The position numbers and the translations under genes are program-made. DNA of 64,000 nt, taken from the NCBI GenBank assembly GCA_032207245.1, contig CM063506.1, positions 39,314,842 to 39,378,841 of the forward strand, given 5' to 3'. Positions 1-16,430 of this stretch are shown here, piece after piece. Each line of letters opens with the position of its first letter. Within the stretch, counting starts at the first letter, position 1. A model generated the notes under the pieces. It ran no database searches and was not told the origin of the DNA. It worked only from the letters and a program-made list of their open reading frames with translations. This stretch comes from Pardosa pseudoannulata. Taxonomy: Eukaryota > Arthropoda > Arachnida > Araneae > Lycosidae.

Positions 1-238
1 CAAATAGAAATAGCAGTATATAGTTTTATTTATTTATTTTTTTTAATTGTGTCATATATGAACATTTTTACATTATAAAACATGAAAGCTAAGAACATTT
101 GGCTTCGTTTTCCTGTATATACTGTTTTTTTTTGTACCCACAAACAAAAAATGTTGTTACACTAACCTCAACTAGTACGTACACGCGCTCAAGTATCAAT
201 CATCAGAAAACGTACTAGTACGTGTCCCGCATACAATG
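1..238 (-). mobile_element. MITE-like element, edge-truncated copy 1
   Basis: The reverse complement of this segment matches 53407-53709 over nearly its whole length. Shared blocks are the terminal ACATTGTATGC motif, the palindrome CGTACTAGTACG, TTGTTTGTGGGTACAAAA, and AAAACTATATACT near window base 1. Relative to the other copy it lacks about 80 bp. The terminus at about 238 is followed by TTAG, probably a mutated TTAA target site. The far end lies beyond the window. No coding capacity. Confidence 0.7.
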
Positions 239-689
239 TGTTAGTACAATATCAATTAAATATATTGTTTAAAATAGTCTTCTTAGACGGAAAATATTTC
301 ATATATTGCCCTTACCGTAAATTTTGCAATTCAAAGCTAAAAAAAAAGATTTTAAAAGAATTTTACAATGTAACTACGTTCATAAGTTTTCTAAATTGTA
401 GAACATTTATACAGTATAATAATATATTTATAGAACCAACAAATGCTTATAGAGAATTTTGAATTAATTATGCTATTAAATACATTAATTATTGATTAAC
501 ATATCACAGCCTCTATTTCGCTCCGTTAGATATTATTCTGAATTCAGACTGAGAAATGCAAAGTAGCTTATCATTTATTTCGTCCTATTATTATAACGTC
601 CTATTTATCTTTCCATATCATCTCTTGATGAATTGCTTTGCATGAATTGCTCTAGTTTTAGATTTGCTTTGGAACTATCAGACATTTGG
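239..689. other. AT-rich DNA, nothing recognised
   Basis: A 74-codon open stretch at 238-462 is rich in Phe/Ile/Asn/Tyr as expected of AT-rich non-coding DNA. No gene, RNA or clear repeat was seen. Confidence 0.6.
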
Positions 690-1440
690 TACGATATGTG
701 TTCATATTTTTTATAATATAAAGAAAGATTTTACATGATTTATTTTTATAAGTATTATCAGTAAGTTACTAGTATATAAAAATTGGAAGCAGATATGAAG
801 TGACATATAAATAACTAATGGTGATATGTTAGTTGGTAAGAATATATTTTTTGTCAACTAAAATAAATATGTATAAAATTAGAACAGCTTTTTAAAAACA
901 ATGATTCTTTCTTATCAGCGAATTATAAAAACTTCTCACCCACCATGGATCTTTGAAATTATTTTATTTTGCTCATTTGGTATCAAAATCTGTATATAAA
1001 ATTTTTAATTTAATATTTCTAAACTCAGACATTAAAAAATCTTTCTTTGCATAAAACATGTTATTTTTATGCACATTTTTTATAACGCAAAGATGGATTT
1101 TACATGAACTGTTTGCACAATTATTATTAATAAGTTACCATCTTATAATAAGTATGGAAGATGAATATGAACTGAAATATAAATAAGTAATATTTGTTTA
1201 TGTTAGTTGATATGCATGCGTTTGTTATTAAGTATAATATCTATAAAATTCAAACAGCTTTTTAAAAGTCAGTAAGTCTTTATCATCGACTGATTTCGAA
1301 TACATCTCACCAGTCTATGATATTTGAAAGGATTTTAGATGGCTCGATTAGAATCAAAATCTCAGTACAATAAAGTTTTAATTTAAGATATCCAAACATA
1401 CTTGCCAAAGAACGTTTTCGCTTCATAAGTGCTTCTGATA
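690..1440. repeat. Diverged two-copy tandem repeat, unit about 371 bp
   Basis: Two successive segments share ordered blocks: ataa..aaagatggatttacatga, agtta..tataa..ggaagatgaatatgaa.tga, taaaattcaaacagctttttaaaa, and a region ending in tcaaaatct. The copies of gctttttaaaa lie at about 886 and 1257. The copies are old and carry many indels. Confidence 0.6.
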
Positions 1441-2231
1441 TTTTGAATCAGGGTTAGTTGAATATTTTGATATTTATCAATAGATATAAGAGGAAGGTAA
1501 CTCGGTCATTTAAACTTACACTGAAAAAAAAAGATAAAAAAAATCATTCCAAAATTTTATAACATACTTAATTTTAAAATGCTTTTGTAATCTAATTAAT
1601 ATATGGAAAGAGTTCATATTAGGTAAGATCTCTAAAAATCCTTTGTTTTTCTAAAATAGTTTATATATAATCTACTCTTTATTTCCGCTCCTTTAGAGTA
1701 GCATAAAAAGAAGCACAGGAAGTGAACGCATTGCATTCAGCACACGCTTGCTGATATTAAATTATTCTATTTTAAATCTGCTCTGCCGGTCATGTGTAAG
1801 TTGAAGAGCATACGAAAACATGGGTTGTCAAGCATCTGAGAGATAAGAGAACGATCCAGATGAAGAAATTATAGCGCCTTGGAGATAAGATAACTGATCG
1901 AAGGAATAAACTTGGCAGATGGTATAGAGATTGCTTCAGACAGACTTTGAATATGCAATCACTTGGTATGTAATTCATGATACATATCACATGTTTCTTT
2001 GACTTATTACTGAAGAACTTTGTTTACTCATCGATGAAAGGATAAGAATTTTTCAATCGGTATAAAGCAAAAAATATGTCTATCCTTTTCTTTTTGTTGA
2101 TTGAAAATATGGAAGTACGGATAATGTTTTATAGAAGTAGTTTAGAATAATTCTTTTTTTTATAATACATCTCTGAACAATTTTCTGAACAATTATATCC
2201 TAGACCGGAGTTAGGGAACCTTTTATCATTA
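1441..2231. other. Unannotated AT-rich intergenic DNA
   Basis: No gene or repeat was recognised. A 66-codon frame on the - strand at 1790-1990 has no domain and looks like chance. Confidence 0.5.
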
Positions 2232-3040
2232 GACTAGCATACAGTCCATCATATGAAGGGATCAGTAAAATTTTTAATTTTTCAGAATTCTAAAGTACTT
2301 TCCAAGGCAGATAAAAAAAAATTTTGTTATTGGGGTGAGAATTATCTGGTACACGCTCAAGTATTTGTTTATCTTCATACTACTCTAAAGTCTCTCAATA
2401 CTATGAATGTAGTTTAGAATCACGTTGAATTCATTTAGAAAGGTAACTCAAAGTTTTCTTAGCTACGTTGAAATTATCGTTAAGTTCTACCCAAATTTTT
2501 TCCACAGTAATTAAAGGAAGTAAAGGAATTAAACTATCATTTCCACTACACCCTGGAGGTAGATATAATTTGTTGATTATACTTGTGAGAAAATTTTCAT
2601 TGCAACAAAAATAATCCATGATTAAATTTAAAATGATCACATATGTACCTAATCTATTATTTAAGCCAAATATAAAAGAAAATTATTCACGTAATATCTA
2701 AGTTCAGTGATAAATAATGCGGACGATATTTAAATAATTTAAAATAAGAATTGAATAAATGAGATGGTTGAGAGAATCACGGCATAATGATAGAAAAATT
2801 GTTATTTTTACCTATTTATTATGTGACAAATTAATAAAATGAATCTCCTGCTCTCAACCGGGAAAAATAGGGCTTTACATAATGGCATTAAATGCTATAA
2901 AAGGGACGAAAGCATGAATTACAAACGTTGCTAACCCTAACTCATCAAGAATCTAATATGGATTCCTCTATCCATTTCAGGTCCAACTGCTTCATAAATT
3001 CGAGGACAGACGGATAGATAACTTAGGCTATTATTATATA
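2232..3040. mobile_element. Unclassified dispersed repeat, copy A
   Basis: It matches 18074-18732 in order. Shared blocks are the left end (actagcatacagtccatcat), the ATATGTAC..AATCTATTATT block, the TAAATAATTTAAAATAAGAA block, and the right end with TCATCAAGAATC, TTCATAAATTCGAGGACAG and AACTTAGGCTATTATTATA. It carries about 240 extra bases (2350-2600) missing from copy B; the left part of these (GAATTATCTGGTACACGCTC) recurs at about 28098. A 69-codon frame on the - strand inside the extra segment (2431-2640) has a protein-like composition (LYLPPGCSGNDSLIPLLPL) but no family was recognised. Terminal inverted repeats were not found, so the element class is open. Confidence 0.6.
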
Positions 3041-3180
3041 AAGGATTCCAGATTTCAATCAAGCAGTAATACAAGTTGCTGTATATATTGATAAACCTAT
3101 AAACACGAATTTTATGGAATTAGTATAATTTTTGTACAGTTTTATCAGTTTATTGCATTATACCGGATGAATTCACACAC

Positions 3181-3957
3181 ATTATTTTTTTATTATTCAA
3201 CATAAAAAGTTGTACAATATTTTTGTAATCACATGTAAGGAATAACTTGTTATAACATTAAACTTAATATTTTTTTAAACTATATGTTAAAATACTAAGT
3301 CAAATAAGAATATTAAAGCAGAAGTATTTTTAAATAAATTTATTAGAATAGAAAAATAATAATAATAAGTTTAAATCAATAACATAAAAATAATACAGTT
3401 TTATTAATATTTAAATTTTTGTAACATTATTTTTTGTTATTTAACATAAAAAGTTGTGCAATATTTTTGCATTCACGTATAAGTAATAATTTGTTATAAT
3501 ATTAAACTTAATATTTTTAAACTACATGTTAAAATACTACGTCAAATAAAAGTAATAAAGTAGGAGTATTTTTAAATAAATTTATTTTAATAGAAAAATA
3601 ATAATAAGTTTAAATTAATAACACAATAATAATATAGTCTTATTAATATTTAAATTTTTGTAAAATATTTTTTTGTTATTTAACATAAAAAGTTGTACAA
3701 TATTTTTGTATTCACATATAAGTAATAACTTGTTATAACATTAAACTTAATATTTTTTAAAACTACATTAAAATACTAAGTCAAATAAAAATAATAAAGT
3801 AGGATTGTTTTTAAATAAATTTATTAAAATAGAAAAATAATAATAATAAGTTTAAAACAATAACACAATAATAATACAGTTTTATTAATATTTAAATTTT
3901 TGTAACATTATTTTTTTGTTATTTCACATAAAAATTGCACAATATTTAGTTTATTGA
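3181..3957. repeat. Tandem repeat, unit about 241 bp, 3.2 copies
   Basis: Units begin near 3181, 3426, 3664 and 3907 (partial). Each contains TTAACATAAAAAGTTGTACA, AATAACTTGTTATAACATTA, AAATACTAAGTCAAATAA and a block of AATAATAATA runs. Similarity between units is high. Confidence 0.85.
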
Positions 3958-4144
3958 GAGAACATACTACCTTTAGTCCTGAAAAGTATTCATTAAAATT
4001 ATCTATTTTGAAATCATTTAAGAATATATAATTCTAATTAGAATACATTTTTCTATATAATTTAAAGTGGTGTAACTTTATAAAAGTTAGATGGTTTTGT
4101 TTTATGAATAATTACATTAAAAGTATGTTCTCTAAGTAAGAAAA

Positions 4145-4830
4145 GTAGAAATATCTTTACCTGAAAAATAACCTTTTTAATTTGTAAATTAGAACTTTTT
4201 TTATACCAATTGTCCTATTTCATAAACCTCAGTTTTATTAATACAAGCAATTTATTTTATTGTAATAGATGATATAGAGGATAACTTTTTAAAATTCAGA
4301 ACTGCTTCACAGCTTTTCAATTTTGAATAAAATATCGTAAAGTTAACAGAAGGAAACAGATATTTTACTTTAATTTGATGTAAAAATAAGAAATTCATTT
4401 TTTTTATTTCAAATAGATGGGTTCTTTTCATTCTGTGAACTTTACTTATATTAATACAAACATTATATTTTAAATTATAGAATTTAAAAGTTTTTTATGT
4501 TCATTTTTCTTAGCAGTTTGAGTTATCTATTAAATCACTTAATTTTATATCGTCAGAAAGCTTTAAAGTTTTGGTTTACAGAATAATACAGATATATTAC
4601 TGCAATTTGATATAAAAATTTAGTTTTGAGTTTACTTAGATATATATCAAAAGTTGTCTAGTGGGTAATAAATTTCAGTGTTTTTTTTTTAGTGTTTAAT
4701 TTTTATGTTATGATAAAAAGAGCATTTGAAATCATAATATTGAATATTTTTTAAAGCAAGAGTGTTATTAAAGAACTCGAATAAACATAATTCTAAAAGG
4801 AACTTTCGTTAAAAGGATATTTGTAATTAC
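4145..4830. repeat. Old duplicated segment, related to 24730-25200
   Basis: Internally it seems to hold two decayed copies of a roughly 250-bp unit (ATTAATACAA at about 4240 and 4450). The second half and the sequence after it match 24780-25200 in order: aaatagatg..tttt, ttaatacaa, TTTTGGTTTAC(A/T)GAATAATA, CAATTTGATATAAAAAT, TAGTTTTGAGT, TTCTAAAAGGA. No terminal structures or coding capacity were seen. Confidence 0.5.
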
Positions 4831-8256
<3,426 letters not shown>

Positions 8257-9488
8257 AACTTTTCAATTAACACAGCTATGTTGTTTATAAATTGAGATTT
8301 TCTGTAAACTATGTGGAAATTTAAAATATCTAAAATTAAAAGCTGAATTATCATAACTTAGAATACAATTATTTAAGAGTGATTTCTCAGGGATATGAAA
8401 TATAGAAAAACTACAAGAGATATTTAATTAGAAATTCGAATTATTTTTATAGTTTATCTATACATGGTGTCTAAGAAAGATCTCTCTTAAAATACAGTTT
8501 CATAAGTTATGATACTGCAATTTTCAATTGTAGATATTTAATTTTTTGACCATGTTTTTATTCATTATAAGATTTAAAAGAAAGTTTACTGAAAGAGGAA
8601 ACCTATCAGTCAGGTAAAGTCCAAATAAGCGTCCAGTGTTGTATGCTACTTATCTAAAAATTGAATGTGTCTTGTCTTCCAAGCTGAAATCAAACCATAT
8701 TATATTTAGTTTATAGATAAGTATTTAAAAAATATATCTAAAGTATTTTTAGTGTGACATTATTACCCATTTATCTAATAAAATATTTTATTAGCGTATA
8801 TAAAGTTTGTTAACGAAGAATTTCATTGTAAACCTGTCAGACTTTGAAGTATAGAGAAATAAAGATTGAAGAATCATAACTGATTAAAGGCATTTAATAG
8901 TGATCTGTTTGGTAATAAAATATAAATAAACTACTATGACTCTACACTAAGAGAAGAAATAAAGATTTTTTAATTTAATAAAATGTTAGAAACCGATTTT
9001 TATAAGATGATACCTATTATAAAAGAAACCAGAATTTAAAGTATAGTAACTTAAAAGACTAATTTTTAAATGATGTGTTTGGGGTATCAAACATATATAA
9101 ATTAATGTGAATATTATTCAAAATTAAATACTTTATAATAAGGTTTTTACAGCATAGTTATTTTAATATTTATTTATGAATATTTCTGCAGTCTATTATT
9201 GAAGAATATTGCTTTAAATCCGGCAAACTATTTTATATATACAAATAAAAATTGATATTTTACATCTTATAGAAATGACTTAAAAGTTATGTTTTGTGTC
9301 ATGAAATAGATATAAACTATTGGGGACATTAAGGATAATTAATTTGTAGAGATTTATTGACGTTAAAAGTCTTTAAAGTGTTTTATTCAGAGAGGAACAC
9401 GATTATGGAAGAACATGGCAAATAAGATATAATAATGTTTATAAGGTATAATTCTTTAAAATTTATTTTACGATTATATTGTTTATTA
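8257..9488. other. AT-rich DNA, possibly ancient copies of the following array
   Basis: Segments such as gtgatttctcagggatatgaaatatag (about 8380) resemble the 9.5-11.9 kb monomer (ttgatttctcggtgacatcaaatatag). The region may therefore be a heavily decayed extension of that array. No gene was seen. Confidence 0.4.
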
Positions 9489-10724
9489 ACGATAAGTTTT
9501 GTTGTCAACATAGAACTTTTATATATATCTTCAAACACATATTGAAACATCTTAATTTACAAAACTGATAGTTTAAAATTGATTTCTGGCAGACATCAAA
9601 TATAAACGAATTAGTGTGGGTATCATGCAATTTTAAGTAATAGAATTTATTAATATTACAGGATGTTAAAAAATGTATTATTAAAAGAGGTAAATTAATT
9701 TGAAGGTAAATGTAAAATGAATTATAATGAGATTCCCACAATACTGTTATTTTAAAAATTTATCTTTGTTTCTTAGTTGGATTCCAACTATATTATATTT
9801 TAATTACAGCTAAATGTTGCAAGCAAGCATTGGGCGATATGGTAACTTAACTACCATTGCTGTAACATTAACGATACGTTTTGCAGGTAACATGCAAAAA
9901 CTTCTATATATCTACAAATATATATTGAAACATCTTAATTTACAAAACTGATAGTTTAAAATTGATTTCTGGCAGACATCAAATATAAACGAATTAGTGA
10001 GGGTACCATGGAATTTCAAGTAATAGAATTTATCAATATTACAGGATGTTAATAAAGTGTTATTGAAATAGGTAAACTATTACGCAGTAAATGTAAAACG
10101 AATTACAATAAGGTTCACACAATACTTTTATTTTAAAAATTCATCTTTTTTTCTTAGTTGGATTCAAAACATATTATACTTTAATTTCAGCTAAATGTTG
10201 CAAGCAAGCATTGAGCGATATGGTAACTTAGCTACCATTGCTGTAACATTAACGATAAGTTTTACAGGCGACATACAAAACTTTTATATATCTACAAATA
10301 CATATTGAAGCATCTTAACTTACAAAACTGATAGTTTAAAGTTGATTTCTCGGTGACATCAAATATAGATGAATTACTGTGCATCTCATGTAATTTTAAG
10401 TAATAGAATTTATCAATATTACAGGATGCTAAAAAAAGTTTTATTGAAAGGGGTAAACTATTACTCAGATAAATGCAATACGAATTATATGGGTCACACA
10501 ATACTTTTATTTTAAAATTATCTTTGTTTTTGAGATGGATTCCAAACATATTATATTTTAATATATAATATTATATTTTAATTTCAGCCAAATGTTGCAA
10601 GGAAGCATAGAGCAATATGGTAATATCAATGCCATTGCTGTAACACTAACGATAAGTTTTGCATGCAACATAGAAAACTCTTTATGATATCTACAAATTA
10701 AATATTATTTTCTTTTTGTTTTTT

Positions 10725-10777
<53 letters not shown>

Positions 10778-11879
10778 CATCTTCATTTACAAAACTGATA
10801 GTTTAAAATTAATTTCTCTGAGACATCAAATATAGACGAATTACTGTGCATATCATGCAATTTTAAGTGAATATAATTTATCAATATTACAGGATATTAA
10901 AAAACGTTTTATCGAAAGAGGTAAACTATTCCGAAGGTAAATGTTAAAACGAATTATAATAAGGGTCACGGAATACTTTCATTTTAAAAAATATCGTTGT
11001 TTCTTAGTTGGATTCAAACCATATTATATTTTAATTTCAGCTAAATGTTGCAAGCAAACATTGAGCAATATATGGTAACTTAGATGCCATTGCAGTAACA
11101 TTAACGATAAATTTTTACAGGGAAAACTCTATATCTACAAATACATATTGAAGCATCTTAACTTACAAAACTGATAGTTTAAAGTTGATTTCTCGGTGAC
11201 ATCAAATATAGATGAATTACTGTGCATCTCATGTAATTTTAAGTAATAGAATTTATCAATATTATAGGATGTTAAAAAAAAGTGATATTGAAATAGGTAA
11301 ACTATTACGCAGGTAAATGTAAAACGAATTACAATAAGGTTCACACAATACTATTATTTTAAAAATTCATCTTTGTTTCTTAGTTGGATTCAAACATATT
11401 ATATTTTAATTTTAGCTAAATGTGTCAAGTAAGCATTGAGCAATATGTTAACTTAGGTGGCAATGCTGTAACATTAACGATATGTTTTACAGGCGACATA
11501 CAAAACTTTTATATATCTACAAATACATATTGAAGCATCTTAACTTACAGCAATTATACTTGGTACTAAACTTACTACACTGATACTAAAATTGATTTCT
11601 CTTAGACATCAAATATAGACATATTACTGTGGATATCATGCAGTTTTAAGTAATAATATTTATCAATATTACTGGATGTTAAAAATGTTTCATTGAAAGA
11701 GGTAAACTTTTACATAAGTAAATGCAAAAACGAATTACAATAAGGTTCACACAATACTTTTATTTTAAAAATTCATCTTTGTTTCTTAGTTGGATTCAAA
11801 ACATATTATATTTTAATTTCAGCTAAATGTTGCAAGCGTTGAGCTATATGGTAACTTAGATGCCATTGCTGTAACATTA
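9489..11879. repeat. Tandem array, unit about 380 bp, six copies
   Basis: Units begin at the motif acgata(a/t)gtttt at 9489, 9871, 10252, 10649, 11104 and 11477, and end with CCATTGCTGTAACATTA. Internal landmarks are ACAAAACTGATAGTTTAAA, TTGATTTCT, ATTACAGGATGTTAAAAA, TTTCTTAGTTGGATTC and TTCAGCTAAATGTTGCAAGC. The open frames on the - strand inside (9505-9741, 10292-10549, 11135-11344) share their C-termini only because they lie in the same repeat, and are not genes. Unit four carries a 49-base poly-T. Confidence 0.92.
10726..10774. repeat. Poly-T tract (49 T) inside array unit four
   Basis: A T-rich lead-in (from about 10700) and an uninterrupted T run interrupt the monomer exactly between ctacaaat and aagcatctt, which are nearly adjacent in the other units. 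It could be a reverse-oriented poly(A) left by a retro-insertion, or local slippage. Confidence 0.9.
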
Positions 11880-12896
11880 TCACCCATCTTCCTAAAGGTA
11901 CACTTATAGCGGAGATGCTTCCCTGTTTGCGATCGAAGTTTTTATTTTCTTTTTTTATATACGCCGGAGTAGTGGTAGATGACACAAACTAGGTCGATAA
12001 AAGGTGAACAAGCTGAAAAAGTTTATTCTTTCAGTCTTCGATACTTTAATATGCTGAGAATATTTGTATTTTTACTTTACCGTTATGTTAAATTAATTAA
12101 TCAATGTTTTACGAATTAAAAAACACTTATTAACTTATATGTTTAATAATAATAATGTTTTTGTAAACAAGGACAAAATTTAAAGTAATTGGATTAAAAA
12201 ATTAAGTATAACTTGTAAATCAGCTGTGAAATTTTAAAACTAATTTATTTTAGTTTAATCAATTTACTATATAACTTAATATGTCACTTTTAAGACATCA
12301 ATGCTTTTATAAAGACACGATTAAAAGTTTAAGTTACACATTAGTGATTCCTATGTTCGGTAGTGGACTTGGCAGTTTTTTACTCATTACGTGAAATTGA
12401 TTATTCTCATAATGCAAATTTTTAATGTTGCACGCAAGATTTTTCAAAACCTATTTTTGTTCAAAATTTTCAGCATTTCAATATAAGGATGTTTTCTTGT
12501 AATTGAACTAAAATTATTGCTACGAGAGTAATATATTTTGTACATGACAAATTTACACAAAAAGAAGGTTAAAACTATAAAAATGTTTTAAAAATATAAT
12601 ATATGCTTAAACTTATGGGATATTTTTAGTTAGGTTAAATTTTAAAAGTATGTTCTTTATTAAAATTTTATATTTGTGAGCAAAATTTTTCGTGCAAACA
12701 TGCGCGCAAGTGAGAACAGTTTTTTAACGAAAAAAATTAAGTTATGAATATATATTTTAAAAATATATTTTGTTATCTTTAAGTATTTATGGTTAGTTTT
12801 CTAAAGAGATACATAGCAAATTTCTACAAAAAAGTTCGGATATGTTAGTGTGAAATAAAAAATGTTATAGAAACTCGAAATGTCCCAAGAAACCTT
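11880..12896. other. AT-rich DNA, nothing recognised
   Basis: The stretch 11880-12000 has higher complexity (cacccatcttcctaaaggtacac) but no motif. No gene or RNA was seen. Confidence 0.5.
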
Positions 12897-13580
12897 AAGA
12901 TTGATTCCGTGTATATGAAAATGGCGAAAGTGAGATATCTAACACTAAAATAATCATTTAAAAGAATATTTGCGGATGATGAAAGAGGAAACATACATTG
13001 GGATTACCCCATCACAAAACTATACCCATTCAAATTACATACCCATTACAAAACTATGGAATCCTTAGGTTTAACAGTCCCAAGACCCCTTAAGATTGAT
13101 TCCGTGTGTATGAAAATGACAAAAGTGAGATTCTAATGTTAAAAGAATCATTTAAAAGAATATTTGAGGATGATTAAAGAGGAAACATACAATGGGATTA
13201 CTCCATTACAAAACTATACCCATACAAAGTACATATTCATTACAAAACTATGGGATCCTTAGGTTTAACAGTCCCAAGACTCCGTGAGATTGATTCCGTG
13301 TGTATGAAAATGACAAAAGTGAGATTCTAATGTTAAAAGAATCATTTAAAAGAATATTTGAGGATGAGGAAAGAGGAAACATACAATGGGATTACTCCAT
13401 TACAAAACTATACCCATACAAAGTACATATTCATTACAAAACTACGGAAATATTTAGGTTTAACAGTTTCAATACCCTTTAAGATTAATTTTGTGTGTAT
13501 GAAAATGACAAAAGTGGGATACCTAACTTTAAAAGAATCATTTAAAAGAATATTTGGAGATGAATAAAGAGGAAACGTAC
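12897..13580 (+). repeat. Tandem array, unit 194-195 bp, 3.5 copies, with coding-like frame
   Basis: Units begin at 12897, 13092, 13286 and 13481. The intact period of 195 is exactly 65 codons. In the + strand frame the units read as variants of one peptide (KMTKVRYLTLKESFKRIF, then EDEERGN(I)QWDYSITKLYPY, then KVHIHYKT and SLGLTVPRPLK), continuing across the junction of the first two units. Scattered stops and 1-base indels break the frame, so it is not a working gene now. No protein family was recognised. It could be an amplified piece of a coding exon or of a transposon ORF. Confidence 0.8.
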
Positions 13581-13880
13581 ATTGTTCAACCACCAGAAAC
13601 TTCAGAATCAAAACGATGGAGACGAAGGCTATTTTTTATGTTAATTTAAATGAGAAAAGAAGTTGACATGAATATGATATTTTAAATAACGACACTAATG
13701 TCGTATCATGCGGTACTACTGGTGTAAAGGAAGAACATCTGAAAGATAGTCTGAATTTTCTGAAAGCATTACTAATAATTACAGTAAAGCTTTTAAAAAA
13801 TGAAGATTGTAAATGTATGTACAAAACTGTTAGAAGAAACAATCAATTGATTTATAGGGGTAAGTATGTAAAATTTTACT
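13581..13880. other. Short non-repeat interval
   Basis: After the fourth partial unit the sequence runs about 300 bp with no recognised feature; open frames on either strand here are short and without domains. Confidence 0.5.
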
Positions 13881-16430
13881 AATAAATTAATTATTTATAA
13901 AGAGGTTCATTCACTTTCTAAAACGAGCAAGTGGATCAATTCTAAAAAAAATATCCCCTTGAAGATTGATACAACTCACTTGCCAGAAATCTTATTTCAC
14001 TAACATTGCCTAAACTCAATACTCGATTGCTCAACAATTTACTTTACTTTTACTATAAATATTTTTATACATATTTATATTAATTAGCATTCTTTCAGGG
14101 GACAAAAATAAAGCATTTGAGTTAGGTTTATGTATCATTAAACTAAATATATTTCCAATTTAATTATATAATTCAGAAGAAGCTTTTATAAGATAAAAGA
14201 ATTTCTATTGATAAAAATCTCCATTTTCAGTTGAAAGATATCTGAGTTACTTCCAAACATATATTTAAAAATGACTATTATAAATATTTTAAAAGGCTAG
14301 ATATATTTCCCTATACTTTATACTTAATAAATTTGCATTACATCTAGTTTTGCAAAAGTTAGTTTTGTTAGAGCTTATAAAATAATTAAACAGTCTAAGA
14401 GTTTATGAGAACAAATGCTAAGTTCTATAGCCACGTAATGTTCAACTTTATATTTCAAAAATTTTCTTAATGAATTAATTATTTATAAAGAGATTCATTC
14501 ATTTTCTAAAACGAGAAAGAGGACCAATTCTAAAGAAATATCCCACTGAAGCTCGGTTCAGCACACTTGTCGGAACTGTTATTTCACTAACGTTGCTTAG
14601 ACTCAACACTTGATTGCTGAAAAACAATTTATTTTACTTTTAGTATAAATAGTTTTTATACAAATTTGTATTAATTGGCATTGATGGCTCCTTTCAGAAT
14701 ACAAAAATAAAGCAGTTCGAGTTAGGTTTATGCAGCATTAAAATAAATCTATTTCCAGCATAATTATATAATTCAGAAGAAGTTTTTATAAGATAAACAG
14801 CATTACTATCGATAAATATCTCAATCTCCAGCTGAAAGATATCTGATGTACCTCCAAGCATATATTTGAAATAAGTATTATAAATATTTTAACAGTCTAG
14901 ATATATTTCCCTGTAATTTATAATTACTCATTTTGCAATGAATTTGACTTTACAAAGGTTAGTTTTGTTAGAGCTTATAAAACAATTAAACAGTCTAAGA
15001 GGCTATCAGAACAAATACTAAGTTCTGTAGCCGTGCCGTGGTTAATTTTATGTGGTGCTTTCTTTTTTACAGTATATTTCCTGGTTTTCAGTGAAAAGTT
15101 TCCGTTACTTGCGCTTTATGCAGATGGGTCATTTTCAAAACTTAAGGCAAAAAGAGAAAAATGAAGTAAGAATTTATGTTTTTAATTATAAAAATTTTAA
15201 AAAGCTAGATATATTTCCCTAAACTTTATACGTACTTAATTTGCATTACATCTGATTTTGCAAAAGTTAGTTTTGTTAGAGCTTATAAAACAATTTAACA
15301 GTCTAAGAGGCAATGAAAACAAATACTAAGTTCTATAGTCATGTAATGGTTAATTTTATGTAGCGCTTTCTTTGTTTCAGTATATTTCCTGGTTTTCAGT
15401 GAAAAGTTTCCGTTACTTGCTCTTTAGGCAGGTAGGCCATTTTCAAAATTAAACCAAAAAAAGAGAAAAATGAAATCTGAATTTATGTTTTTAATTATAA
15501 ATATTTTATAAGGCTATATGTGTTTCCCTATACTTTATACGTACTTAATTTGCATTACATCTTATTTTGCAAAAGTTAGTTTTGTTAGAGCTTGTATAAT
15601 AATTAAACAGTCTAAGAGGATATGAGAACAGACACTAAATTTTATAGCCGGGAAATAGTTAATTTTATGTGGTGCTTTCTATCTTTCACTATATTTCCTA
15701 GTTTTCAGTGAAAAGTTTCCGTTACTTGCTCTTTAGGCAGGTAGGCCATTTTCAAAATTAAACCAAAAAAAGAGAAAAATGAAATCTGAATTTATGTTTT
15801 TAATTATAAATATTTTATAAGGCTATATGTGTTTCCCTATACTTTATACTTACTCAATTTGCAAAAGAACCTGACTTTACAAAAGTTAGTTTTGTTAGAG
15901 CTTATAAAACAATTAAACAGTCTAAGAGGCTATGAAAACAAATACTAAGTTGTATAGCATGTGATGGTTAATTTTATGTTGAGCTTTCTTTCTTTCAGCA
16001 TATTTTCTGGTTTTCAATGAAAAGTTTCCGTTATTTGTGCTTTAGACAGGTGGGCCATTTTCAAAATTAAGGCAAAAAGAGAAAAATGAAGTAGAAATTT
16101 ATGTTTTTAATTATAAATATTTTAAAAGGCTATATATATTTCCCTATACTTTATACGTACTTAATTTGCATTACATCTTATTTTGCAAAACTTAGTTTTG
16201 GTAGAGCTTATAAAACAATTAAACAGTCTAAGAGGCTATGAAAACAAATACTAAGTTGTATAGCATGTGATGGTTAATTTTATGTTGAGCTTTCTTTCTT
16301 TCAGCATATTTTCTGGTTTTCAATGAAAAGTTTCCGTTATTTGTGCTTTAGACAGGTGGGCCATTTTCAAAATTAAGGCAAAAAAAGAGAAAAATGAAGT
16401 ACGAATCTATGTGTTTAATATTAAGTTAAT
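13881..16430. repeat. Complex tandem array, about 600-bp then about 310-bp units
   Basis: The left part has two copies of a unit of about 592 bp (taattatttataaagag..ttcattca at 13888 and 14480). The right part has four to five copies of a unit of about 310 bp sharing GCTAGATATATTTCCCTATA, AAGTTAGTTTTGTTAGAGCT, AACAGTCTAAGAGG, TCAGTGAAAAGTTTCCGTTA and GGGCCATTTTCAAAATTAA. The last two units are nearly identical. The shorter unit looks like a sub-segment of the longer one amplified later. No coding capacity. Confidence 0.88.

Noticed and set aside
10292..11344. Repeated - strand frames with shared C-terminus
   Set aside because: They lie within the 380-bp tandem array; similarity is due to the repeat, and composition is that of AT-rich DNA.
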